This document shows positions 52,512 through 60,701 of a stretch of DNA of 64,000 nt, one piece after another; the first letter of the stretch is position 1; every line of letters begins with the position of its first letter. The stretch spans positions 1 to 64,000 of the forward strand of contig JAKAAY010000008.1 in NCBI GenBank assembly GCA_021802055.1. Direction: 5' to 3'. Under the pieces are notes generated by a model that was not told where the DNA came from, made no database searches, and saw nothing but the letters and a program-made list of their open reading frames with translations. The position numbers were made by a program, and so were the translations under genes. The DNA comes from Thermoplasmata archaeon. Lineage in GTDB: Archaea; Thermoplasmatota; Thermoplasmata; Thermoplasmatales; Thermoplasmataceae.

Positions 52512-53470
52512 ACCGGAGTCCTTACTTTTTCGACAGATTCCTCTATTATCTTCTCTATGGCTTTGTTGACCTGTGATCCTGCCTCAATTATGGCCTCCGA
52601 ATTCATTATGAGACGGTGATTGAGCATCTCGTTGGTGATGTATTTGACATCCTCGGGGATCACGTAATCTCTTCCGTTCACCAGGGCATTGGCCTTAGCC
52701 GCCTTGAGCATTTTGGCGGTTGTTCTCGGGCTAGCCCCGAGGTATATCTTTCTGTTTTCCCTGGTCTCCCTTATTATCCCCACCATGTATTCCATGATTT
52801 CCGTGGTTACATGGACATGTGACACCATTTCCCTTATTTTCAGGATGTTATCAGTACCCAGTGGATCTGCGGTCGCCTCTGATGGCTCGTCCACAGACCT
52901 AAGAATGCCGATTTCCTGTTCCCTGTCAGGATATGTAAGAAAATACCTGAAAAGGAACCTGTCCATCAGTGCTTCTGCAAGCGGAAAAGTTCCCTCCTGT
53001 TCAATGGGGTTCTGTGTTGCGATGACAAAGAATGGAGTGGGGAGCTTCTCCGTGGTTCCTCCTGCAGAAACCTGTTTTTCCTCCATCCCCTCAAGCAGCG
53101 CAGATTGGACTTTGGGTGGTGTCCTGTTCAGTTCGTCTGCAAGGAGCACGTTTGTGAAAATGGGTCCATGCCTGAACTCCATCTTCCTTGTCTCCAGGTT
53201 GAAGAAAATGCTTCCAGTGATATCCGACGGCAGCATATCCGGCGTGAACTGGATACGCTTGAATGTCACGCCAAGCAGCTTCGAAAACTCAGCAGCAAGC
53301 ATTGTTTTTGCGAGTCCAGGCACGCCTTCAATCAGTACATGATTATCAGAAAACAGCGCAACAAACATGAACCTGCTGACCCTTTCAGAGCCGATTACCT
53401 TTGCCGCAAGTATCTTCTGTATGTCATTAACCTTCTTCCTTATGTTAACCAATTCTTCTTGATTCAGCAA
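52508..53470 (-). CDS. MoxR-family AAA+ ATPase
   Basis: 320 residues from a TTG at 53470. Walker A GVPGLAKT (49-56), Walker B LLADELNRTPPK (109-120), sensor-1 IATQNP near 152, and SPRTT sensor-2 near 245. A chaperone-like ATPase known to activate metal-enzyme or von Willebrand-type partners; here encoded with DUF58 and an exported protein. The start follows the upstream gene by 8 bases. Confidence 0.95.
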   Translation of the reverse strand: MLNQEELVNIRKKVNDIQKILAAKVIGSERVSRFMFVALFSDNHVLIEGVPGLAKTMLAAEFSKLLGVTFKRIQFTPDMLPSDITGSIFFNLETRKMEFRHGPIFTNVLLADELNRTPPKVQSALLEGMEEKQVSAGGTTEKLPTPFFVIATQNPIEQEGTFPLAEALMDRFLFRYFLTYPDREQEIGILRSVDEPSEATADPLGTDNILKIREMVSHVHVTTEIMEYMVGIIRETRENRKIYLGASPRTTAKMLKAAKANALVNGRDYVIPEDVKYITNEMLNHRLIMNSEAIIEAGSQVNKAIEKIIEESVEKVRTPV

Positions 53471-53477
53471 CGTGTTT

Positions 53478-53978
53478 TCACCTCTGCTGGTCTTCAGTAG
53501 TTATCACAGACAGCCGCAAGCTCTTCAGATCTGCATAAAGTGAGACTATCTCGTCGAAAATCTCCTTCTGCAGCCTCTTACCTTTCTGACTCTTTTTGGG
53601 TCTCTGGGAAAGGACCCACCTGTCATAACGGAAGTACTCCCGCTTCAGGAGTTTTAGCTTTCTGGAATATTCCTTAAACTTGTCCACATCGTGTTCGAAG
53701 CTCCTGATGTAATACTCCATGTCGTTCTGTTCTATTCTTTTCAATTCGGAGCTGAGCCTGTCGTCTGGTGTAATGAAAGGTTCCCTCTTCTGCTGCAGTG
53801 TGGGTGGAGAATCGATAACGCTCTTTTTTGAACTGTGCCTGAAGGACAGTACTATGAAAAGAAGAGTGATGACCGGTATCAGGAACCTGAGATCGATGAG
53901 GGGGTTGTTGAGTATGTCACCCACTATGGATGTGAGGGGGGCCGTGATTGAACCGATTGCAATAAACTCTAAGGGCAT
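53478..53978 (-). CDS. Membrane-anchored helical protein in the MoxR operon
   Basis: 166 residues. N-terminal membrane helix (LRFLIPVITLLFIVLSFRH, about 28-46) then a long charged helix region (RIEQNDMEYYIRSFEHDVDKFKEYSRKLKLLKREYFRYDRW cut in parts). Not recognised. Shares one base with the upstream stop (TGATG), so translation is coupled. Possibly a connector between MoxR and membrane components; inference. Confidence 0.65.
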   Translation of the reverse strand: MPLEFIAIGSITAPLTSIVGDILNNPLIDLRFLIPVITLLFIVLSFRHSSKKSVIDSPPTLQQKREPFITPDDRLSSELKRIEQNDMEYYIRSFEHDVDKFKEYSRKLKLLKREYFRYDRWVLSQRPKKSQKGKRLQKEIFDEIVSLYADLKSLRLSVITTEDQQR

Positions 53979-54511
53979 CAGGTCTCAACTCCCGTAAAGT
54001 ACAGCTTGACGACGTCCATATAATTGTAAATATCGGAAAGTTTCTCCATCATAATCTCTGCGTCAGCAACAAAATCCTTGGAGAATCTTGTCTTTTCATA
54101 AAAATCCAGGTAAAAGAAAGTCAGCTTCCGAAGCGTATTGAATTGATTGATCTTATAGTCATTGATAACGGGAGGATCATTCACTTTCTCAAGAATGGCA
54201 TAGTTATCCGTATAACCCGCCTCGCTTATCTCCACTCCAAATGACTTAAAAGACCTTATGATAAACTGCCTGTTGGTTTCCCCCTCGGGGTTGTCTATTC
54301 CGTAGAACCTGATATAATCCTTCTTGGCAGCATTGTAAAGAATGATGACCGCGGCCTTTATCTTCCCGTCCCCCACGAGCCTCTTTGCTTCGACAACAGG
54401 GGGGATGTCTCCAATGGTCTTGACGTTGACCACGGTTCTTGCGCCGATTGGTGCATTCTTCTTTCCCATTCCAAAGATTCTTCCAAAAAAGCTCTTGTTT
54501 GAGGCACTCAT
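53978..54511 (-). CDS. DUF4129-like cytosolic helical protein
   Basis: 177 residues, helical. The segment IKAAVIILYNAAKKDYIRFY and the spaced aromatic and charged residues resemble the C-terminal DUF4129 domain that often travels with MoxR-DUF58 clusters. No membrane helix. Assignment is tentative. Starts 12 bases after the large exported protein. Confidence 0.55.
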   Translation of the reverse strand: MSASNKSFFGRIFGMGKKNAPIGARTVVNVKTIGDIPPVVEAKRLVGDGKIKAAVIILYNAAKKDYIRFYGIDNPEGETNRQFIIRSFKSFGVEISEAGYTDNYAILEKVNDPPVINDYKINQFNTLRKLTFFYLDFYEKTRFSKDFVADAEIMMEKLSDIYNYMDVVKLYFTGVET

Positions 54512-54522
54512 CAGGATACTCC

Positions 54523-57321
54523 CTATGTTTGCTGGCTCACAGAATAGTAGAATATATTAATTGTGGTGGATGGGGAACTGGTTCCATTGAAATCTATGCC
54601 CACAGTCGTATGCCCTGATAAACTGACCGGCGAAAACGAGAAATAGGTTGTGGTTTGACCCTCGGGGTACGGCGTAAAAGTGTATGGTACGCCATTCAGC
54701 GCCACTCCCAGTAGGTGTGTATAATTCAGGGATGATACGTTACCTGCGAAAGCGTAGCCATTATTCACGGAACCGCTGTAATTGAAAATATAGCCTCCGG
54801 AAACTGAAGACCCGCTGGTGAAGATCAGTTGGGCTGATTCATTTGTTATGTTATAGTACTGGGTTTGTTCCGGGCTTGAGGAGGCCAGCGTCATGGTTGT
54901 CGAATTGGTGGGACTTCCATAACCGGAAAGGTAGAAATACAGGGCAAAGCTTCCCGCGGACAAATACTCAATCACGGAGCCCGGACCGGCAGTATGGTTG
55001 CTCCATATGTCCGTGGATCTCGCGATTATATTCACCCCCCACGCTGCGGCTGTTTTATAGTTCAGTATAAGAAGATATGGGGTTGCACTCCAGTCATATT
55101 TGAGCTGTGACCCGAGAAGGGACAGGGAAGTACTGTTTGTTACATATGCACTGTTTAAATACGAGAGATTGTAGGTGCCATCAGGCAAAAGGGAGGAGAA
55201 ATTTGTACCTGACAGAGACTGGTTCGCATGGAAGCTTATGGGGAAGATGGAGTTAGTGACATTGAGAACCTGACGCGGCACGGATAAGTTTGTTATCCCA
55301 TGTGTCTGGTTGTAGGAATTGGTAATTATTACAGACATCCTGTAATCCAGGCGCGCGGTAAGAGAAATACTCAAACCCTGGTCAGACAGGATCTGCGTTA
55401 GGATGGGAGAGGAATTTGAGTTGAGGGATTCCACCAGAAAATCATATTCCCCCGTGTTATAAAGCTTGAGGATTGAATTGCCGGACGGGTTGGTCTGGTT
55501 GATCCACCTGTAGTGAACGTCATTTACGCTCACATAGAGTTCGAATCTGAGACCGGCTTCTGGATGACCGGATATCGAAAGCGTCAGACTAACACTTATA
55601 GGGGTTTCAAAGTAAGTACTGCCGACGTTTACGTTTGCCCCTGGAGATCCTGGACCACTTGCTGGGACTGAAGGCAGGTCCGTTCCGTCAGATACATTCC
55701 ACCTGGAAACACCCGGCCCGATATATCTGGATGGGTTAAGATCGATCCCGATGGTAGAATCTGATGCAGATGGAAAAACCGCATTGGACAAATTCTCTGA
55801 AAATCCTGGCCCAGTGACGTTCAGGTTATAATAACCCGGGTATGTCTGCATGTTGTAATTTCCTGTGAGCCCTCCGCCAGCGGAAACATTAATCTTCGGA
55901 AGGTTGCCTCCAAAGATTGAGACTGTTGCATTCTGAACTGCTTTGCCGTCCACCTTGTTTATTATGCTGCCAGATAGGGTGCCAAAGAGCGATGATATGG
56001 TAGCTACCGAGACGTTCTTATACACATACCTGCCTGTGAGATGAAAAGACAGGCATCCTGTTTTGTATATGGGAGATGAGAATGAGAGGTTGTAATAGCC
56101 TCCATACTCCAGCTTAAAACCATACATCCCATTGACGTTGGTAGGTACCTTGCCCTGAAATACACTACCATTAAGCCTCAATCCAACCGTGAAGGTCTGG
56201 TCGGCCACCGGCATATTGTTCCATCCAAAAACATATCCGATGATGGTCGCATTCACGGGATCGGAGTAATTCACGTTTGAACTGTTGAGGGGAATCGTTG
56301 CAGATGCGTTAAGGGTCGCGTTGAGAAAGGGGTCTATAGGCTTCAGGAAAACCGTGACGTTATAAACGTTTGAGTGCATCACCGAGATATTTGTCATGTT
56401 CTCGTAGAAGCCAAGATGAGTAGTTATGAGGGTGTTTATCCCGCTTGAGGCGGGAACTGAAAAATTCCCATCCAGAGCCGAATAGGTTGGAGTGGAAGTC
56501 AGCACATCAGTCACAACCGCAGAAGGCACAGGATGATTACCCACTGTGACAACTTTTCCGTTAATAGTATACGGCGTGTTGCTCTGCTTTAGGGTCAGGT
56601 TAAACAGCCCTGGATGGTTTCCGCGCAGCAGCAGGTAATTTGGCGAAGGCACATTGGTGTATCCCTGGGCATAAACGGCTATCTGGTAAGTGTCATTATA
56701 TAAACTGATGCTATAGAATCCATCACTGCTGCTCATGGTGGTATTGGTGCCCATGGTCCCGTTGAAATAAAGGGAGACCCCCGATACGGCAGACCCGTTG
56801 GATGATAGAGTGAATCCACTCAGGTCATGTAGTTCTGCAGGCTGGAATGTCAGGTTCCTCCAAAGAATCCCGCCGTTGAGGTTGAAAGTAACCGCTTCCC
56901 TTCTGTAGTGCGCGGGCTTGATCAGTATATGCCCATAACCGAATTTTGTTGTGTGGAACATATACTTGCCGCTGGAATCTGTTTTCAGGTACACTGCAAG
57001 GGGGTACTCGGCAACATATACGCCGGTACCCGAGATAGGAGTACCGTTTGTTGAACTAAGATATCCTTCCACCGTGGTATTGGTGTTTCCCGATATCGTC
57101 GAGAAATTAAAGTTGGTGACATTGGCACTGATCTTCCCAAGATTCCATATGTCAGCAGTCTGGTTCTGGAAAAATGAGAAATTGGGAGGGATGGTCTTAG
57201 GCGGGGGCGGGGTCTTAATACTTAACGGTTGCCCTGCCGGGTAGTATGGATGGAAGAAAAAGAACGCGGTGCTCATCAAAATTACACCCGCGACCGCCAT
57301 GGCTATAACTTTCTTCTGCAA
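54523..57321 (-). CDS. Exported protein with carboxypeptidase-regulatory-like (Ig-like) repeats
   Basis: 932 residues from a TTG at 57321, supported by a TATA box 24 nt upstream. Residues 1-30 form an export signal (VIAMAVAGVILMSTAFFFF). Several repeats follow of the type TVEGYLSSTNGTPISGTGVYV or TINGKVVTVGNHPVPSAVVT, each opening with a G-[KY] strand and containing P[IV]-x(2)-[AV]-x-V, as in CarboxypepD_reg/Cna-B-like Ig folds (about residues 60-540). The C-terminal third is beta-rich without a recognised domain and no membrane anchor. Many N-x-S/T sequons. Probably extracellular, structural or adhesive; first gene of the MoxR operon and thus a likely client. Confidence 0.75.
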   Translation of the reverse strand: MQKKVIAMAVAGVILMSTAFFFFHPYYPAGQPLSIKTPPPPKTIPPNFSFFQNQTADIWNLGKISANVTNFNFSTISGNTNTTVEGYLSSTNGTPISGTGVYVAEYPLAVYLKTDSSGKYMFHTTKFGYGHILIKPAHYRREAVTFNLNGGILWRNLTFQPAELHDLSGFTLSSNGSAVSGVSLYFNGTMGTNTTMSSSDGFYSISLYNDTYQIAVYAQGYTNVPSPNYLLLRGNHPGLFNLTLKQSNTPYTINGKVVTVGNHPVPSAVVTDVLTSTPTYSALDGNFSVPASSGINTLITTHLGFYENMTNISVMHSNVYNVTVFLKPIDPFLNATLNASATIPLNSSNVNYSDPVNATIIGYVFGWNNMPVADQTFTVGLRLNGSVFQGKVPTNVNGMYGFKLEYGGYYNLSFSSPIYKTGCLSFHLTGRYVYKNVSVATISSLFGTLSGSIINKVDGKAVQNATVSIFGGNLPKINVSAGGGLTGNYNMQTYPGYYNLNVTGPGFSENLSNAVFPSASDSTIGIDLNPSRYIGPGVSRWNVSDGTDLPSVPASGPGSPGANVNVGSTYFETPISVSLTLSISGHPEAGLRFELYVSVNDVHYRWINQTNPSGNSILKLYNTGEYDFLVESLNSNSSPILTQILSDQGLSISLTARLDYRMSVIITNSYNQTHGITNLSVPRQVLNVTNSIFPISFHANQSLSGTNFSSLLPDGTYNLSYLNSAYVTNSTSLSLLGSQLKYDWSATPYLLILNYKTAAAWGVNIIARSTDIWSNHTAGPGSVIEYLSAGSFALYFYLSGYGSPTNSTTMTLASSSPEQTQYYNITNESAQLIFTSGSSVSGGYIFNYSGSVNNGYAFAGNVSSLNYTHLLGVALNGVPYTFTPYPEGQTTTYFSFSPVSLSGHTTVGIDFNGTSSPSTTINIFYYSVSQQT

Positions 57322-57338
57322 TGTAATAACAGTATGGG

Positions 57339-57350
57339 TATATATTTATA
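57339..57350 (-). promoter_or_regulatory. TATA box of the seven-gene MoxR operon
   Basis: Minus-strand TATAAATATATA, centred 24 nt upstream of the TTG at 57321; strong and unaccompanied by other promoters down to 48989. Confidence 0.6.
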
Positions 57351-57439
57351 ACTTTTGGAGCAGAAAAACGTGAAGCTTATGGAAATGTGCCATAGATGCC
57401 GGTGACCATTTATTCAAACCACTCAGGTGGCAGGGAAAT

Positions 57440-58987
57440 TTACCTGACTTTCACTGCAACCCCTTTTTTCAGGGTTTTCATGGCCAGGACAGGCATCCGG
57501 GCAATGCCTACCCCCCTGACGGAATCCCTGTGCGCAATGACTACTTCATCCTCAGGCCGGATATCTTCAGTAACCCCGGTAATTCCAACCGGGTAAACAT
57601 TTGCAGTCGGCTTAAAATCATCGATGGATACCACATATCTGCCCTCCTTCAGGAATAATTCACCCATGGCCTTCGTTATGGTGAACTTGCCCAGTGAGTC
57701 ATTATACACGAGCAGAACTTTGCCGTTGACAGATATCATCTGCTGGTTATAGCTCATGGTAATCCTGCTGTTCTCCAGATATGGGACTATCCAGGATCCA
57801 AACTGAAACGCGGCCTGGCTGATCATGTCCATCAGGAGCCTGGATCGTGCGTCCAAACGGGAAGATGTCTTAACGTCCCTTAATGTCATTTCCAGTTGTT
57901 TCAGACCAGACTCATCCGTGAGTTTTCCATGAATGACTTCTGATCCTGGGGGAAGTGCCGACTCGATGAATTTCAGATCGTCTCCTATGTAGGCTATAAC
58001 CTTCTTATAATTATTTCTCGCAAAATATGAACCCAGCATCTCAAGTATCATAGTCTTTTCCTCTTCAAACCACTTCCCGATAACCGGTATATCATAAAAC
58101 CTGGGCGGGTAACTATTTTCCAGTTCTCTTGGCACCAGCCCAACGGGTGATGTCACTATGATCTCGTGCAGGTTATTCCTGAGGCTGCCTAATGTGTTGA
58201 TGAGCCTCCTGTGGGAGGCAGACGAGGAATAGGGTTTTCTGGCAGAACAGGGAATGAGAAGGGCATACTCAAGACCTGAAGGTCTCACGTATTCCCTGGA
58301 GATTTTCTCCCGATATCTCACCAGATCCGGTCTGTTCAGCGACTGAAGTGAGTTTGCATACACAAACGGGGTACGCACTGGAAAAACTTTCTCCTCCTCC
58401 ATAGAGTATTCCTCATCGACAATCCTCAGTATCTCCACTGCCTTGGCAGACATGGTATATTTCTCAACCAGGTCCCTCAAGGTTCCATTTAGAATTGATG
58501 TTCTTAAGGCTTGCATAAGCATGCCAACATATTGCATGTTCTCATCGTACGATATTCTGTCAGACCTCAGCTTCCCCAGGGGAGTATACAGGACACCTTT
58601 TTTGCTCTCTTCCATAACAAATAGATCGTCAAACACATGAACTCCTGCATAAGCGAGGACAGGGATCAGATAGGGATCCCCGATTGCCGGGCAGTACAAC
58701 AGCCTTGAATATCCATAGAGTTTCCTGCCTTCCGCCAGCACTCTCAGAAACTTCCTGGGTCTCAATATGAGATCGGCTGATCTCCTTAAAATCAGAAAGT
58801 CACCAGCCTCAGTAAATTCAGGTGAGTTCTCCGGATAGATCCTGGCATCCTTAAGTGAGGCGGAGATGTCTTCAATGGAGTGAATGAAGTATGGACCGTT
58901 TCGCCTGCTCAGCATGCAGGGATAAACAGCGCCGCTTTCTGTCTTTCCCGTTCTTGAAAAGACAAATATCCTGTCATCCGTAAACAC
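57440..58987 (-). CDS. arcS: Archaeosine synthase-like protein (ArcS)
   Basis: 515 residues from a GTG at 58987; a TATA-like TTAATTC lies about 26 nt upstream. N-terminal catalytic-fold region, the characteristic PCSARKPYSSSASH motif near residue 245 of ArcS (with the nucleophilic Cys/Ser-Lys-Pro-Tyr run), then a C-terminal PUA-type RNA-binding domain (about 435-515: GRYVVSIDDFKPTANVYPVG). Converts preQ0 at position 15 of tRNA to archaeosine, with a glutamine-or lysine-derived step depending on lineage. No TGT gene is nearby. Confidence 0.88.
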   Translation of the reverse strand: MFTDDRIFVFSRTGKTESGAVYPCMLSRRNGPYFIHSIEDISASLKDARIYPENSPEFTEAGDFLILRRSADLILRPRKFLRVLAEGRKLYGYSRLLYCPAIGDPYLIPVLAYAGVHVFDDLFVMEESKKGVLYTPLGKLRSDRISYDENMQYVGMLMQALRTSILNGTLRDLVEKYTMSAKAVEILRIVDEEYSMEEEKVFPVRTPFVYANSLQSLNRPDLVRYREKISREYVRPSGLEYALLIPCSARKPYSSSASHRRLINTLGSLRNNLHEIIVTSPVGLVPRELENSYPPRFYDIPVIGKWFEEEKTMILEMLGSYFARNNYKKVIAYIGDDLKFIESALPPGSEVIHGKLTDESGLKQLEMTLRDVKTSSRLDARSRLLMDMISQAAFQFGSWIVPYLENSRITMSYNQQMISVNGKVLLVYNDSLGKFTITKAMGELFLKEGRYVVSIDDFKPTANVYPVGITGVTEDIRPEDEVVIAHRDSVRGVGIARMPVLAMKTLKKGVAVKVR

Positions 58988-59125
58988 AAACGGGGTAAGT
59001 TATTACGTGAATTAATCCTATGGATCAGCAGGCAACTTTGCGGTTTTCGCTTTGGATCGAGATTGCAATCAAAAAGATTAATTAAACGTGTATAATCCCA
59101 AACCAAAGGAAGGATTAGATTAGAT

Positions 59126-59731
59126 TTGCAGAGTAACAGAACAGGAGAGAACCACGTTTCACATGGGGCTGCTCGTGATGAGGTTCTGTTTCCGGGTGAT
59201 TTCTTGTGCACTTCTGAAGAGTATCTCCCCGGTAAAAACGTTTCAGAGGATGGCGGGAACCTATACTCAAACGCACTCGGTACAAAACAGCCTGATGATG
59301 AAAGGCTTACGATGAACGTATCAACCTTCAAGAAGAAGGTTAGGTTGCATCCCGGTCAGACAGTCTTCGGAAGAGTCATAAAGCATGACCGCGGTACATA
59401 CCATATAAGGATCGGCGCCGTATCCACCCCCGGATCGATGCCCGTGGAGACAGATGAGACTGTCACTTTCCGGGAAAGAGGCAGGAACGATCACTTCAGC
59501 GACATGCTGATTGGGGACCTTGTAAGGGCTAAGGTCATCAGAACGGGCCGGTTCGTGGATATAACCATAAGTGAACCAAACCTTGGCGTTGTCAGGGCCC
59601 TTTGTCACAGATGCAGGAACCTCCTTGTCCTGACCAAGAACGGACTATGGTGTGAAAACTGTGAGACCCCGGAGAGGAGGAAAGTTGCCTCTGACTACAG
59701 TTCCATATACCTGGATGGTGAAAAGAGATGA
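59126..59731 (+). CDS. csl4: Exosome subunit Csl4
   Basis: 201 residues from a TTG at 59126, supported by the TATA-like GTATAATCC about 30 nt before it; the start of the conserved part is VLFPGDFLCTSEEYLPGKN (near residue 20). The order N-terminal domain, S1 RNA-binding domain (QTVFGRVIKHDRG...GDLVRAKVI, about 77-150) and zinc ribbon (CHRC and CENC, about 160-182) is that of archaeal Csl4, the cap protein that guides RNA to the exosome. Overlaps the following small ORF by 4 bases (ATGA). Confidence 0.9.
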   Translation: MQSNRTGENHVSHGAARDEVLFPGDFLCTSEEYLPGKNVSEDGGNLYSNALGTKQPDDERLTMNVSTFKKKVRLHPGQTVFGRVIKHDRGTYHIRIGAVSTPGSMPVETDETVTFRERGRNDHFSDMLIGDLVRAKVIRTGRFVDITISEPNLGVVRALCHRCRNLLVLTKNGLWCENCETPERRKVASDYSSIYLDGEKR

Positions 59732-59889
59732 AAGGAGACAGTAACGTGCCAAACCTGGATTTCGAAAAGCTCAACAGAGAGGTAATCTCCATGAGGAAGG
59801 AGCTAGACGACGTCAAGGAGATCATCAGGGGCCTGATTAGAGCCATTATGAACAGAGACGGAGATTCCGAAGAAACCGAATTCAACTGA
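59728..59889 (+). CDS. 53-residue protein between csl4 and the LSm gene
   Basis: An ATG overlapping the csl4 stop (ATGA) opens a 53-codon frame: helical and mixed-charge (NLDFEKLNREVISMRKELDD, then VKEIIRGLIRAIM) with heptad-like leucine/isoleucine spacing, so it is probably a small coiled-coil or dimeric protein. A GGTGA site precedes the ATG. The overlap on one side and the 10-base gap on the other indicate it is a real member of this operon. Not recognised. Confidence 0.6.
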   Translation: MKGDSNVPNLDFEKLNREVISMRKELDDVKEIIRGLIRAIMNRDGDSEETEFN

Positions 59890-59899
59890 AGTGAATGAA

Positions 59900-60115
59900 A
59901 TGATTATGCCTATGAAAATGCTGGAGGAAAACCTCAACAAGAAGGTATCGCTGCTGCTGAAGGATAACAGAACCCTGGAAGGAATTCTTTCAGGTTACGA
60001 CGATCACATGAACATGGTTCTCGATGAGGTGGAAGAAAACTCAGAGGAAACCACAAAGAAGATTGGGACCGTGGTCATTAGAGGGAGTAACGTAGTTAGA
60101 ATAGTTCCGCTATAA
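59900..60115 (+). CDS. LSm (Sm-like archaeal) RNA-binding protein
   Basis: 71 residues from the ATG at 59900 (GTG at 59891 also possible). Sm1 motif around LLLKDNRTLEGILSGYDDHMNMVLD and Sm2 ending VVIRGSNVVRIVPL, with the conserved IRG. Forms a heptameric ring that binds U-rich RNA. In an operon with csl4, an RNA-degradation partner, and the 53-residue protein. Confidence 0.93.
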   Translation: MIMPMKMLEENLNKKVSLLLKDNRTLEGILSGYDDHMNMVLDEVEENSEETTKKIGTVVIRGSNVVRIVPL

Positions 60116-60701
60116 GCGTTCTCTGACATCCCACAGCATATAAATTCGGGGGGTTCTCGGTTCACAGAGTGACAACTCTGGGTCCTCCTTTTGAGAGCTA
60201 CGCCGCTGTAGCCCTTTTCGCAGGCATTAATTCGGGAGCGGCCTCCCCACATTTATCAATCCCGTATTGGAGATATTCATTGTTCCATGCAGGTCACGGT
60301 CCAATGGAGGGCTGTGTGTGTTGCAGTAGTATATTCTGTCTGAAAGCTTCAGTTCCGGCTTGATATTCACGCACTTCGAACAGATATTAGAGGGTGGACC
60401 AGAAATGCCTTTTTCAATGAGATCTACTTTTCTCCATCCGAGGCTGTATGCGAGCCTTGGTTTGAACTGGTGCCATCCCAGACCCGTCATGCTCTTTGAG
60501 AGATGGTGGTTTTTATGCACCCCAGTGTTTCTAACGCTTCCATGACTCCAGTACCATGAAGTATGGCTATGGCTCTTGGTAATTCACGCTTGGAGTATGC
60601 CCTGGCATCCATGACAAGCTGATGGATTTTCTGAAAATATCCACTGCGTAGGTGTTAACTGAGCAAACTGCTGTTCTGCTGTCGATATCCATTGTGCGGA
60701 A
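60116..60701. other. Intergenic region with degraded TnpB
   Basis: Holds the TnpB relic at 60125-60525. Bases 60526-60701 show only fragments that could belong to the same element (not assignable). Confidence 0.5.
60125..60525 (-). pseudogene. TnpB (IS200/IS605 OrfB) C-terminal fragment, frameshifted
   Basis: Minus-strand frame at 60520-60227: HLSKSMTGLGWHQFKPRLAY, then GISGPPSNICSKCVNIKPEL and YYCNTHSPPLDRDLHG. The pieces match the TnpB region from the loop after the RuvC Glu, through the first zinc-finger pair (ICSKC) to the last RuvC Asp (LDRD). The second zinc-finger pair has lost one Cys (CNTH instead of C-x2-C). A different frame continues with NACEKGYSGVALKRRTQ and REPPEF, a typical tail, so a frameshift lies near 60240. 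The N-terminal half is absent. Confidence 0.7.

Noticed and set aside
52689-53342. 217-codon plus-strand frame opposite MoxR
   Set aside because: Antisense shadow of the MoxR gene, with no motif and no promoter.
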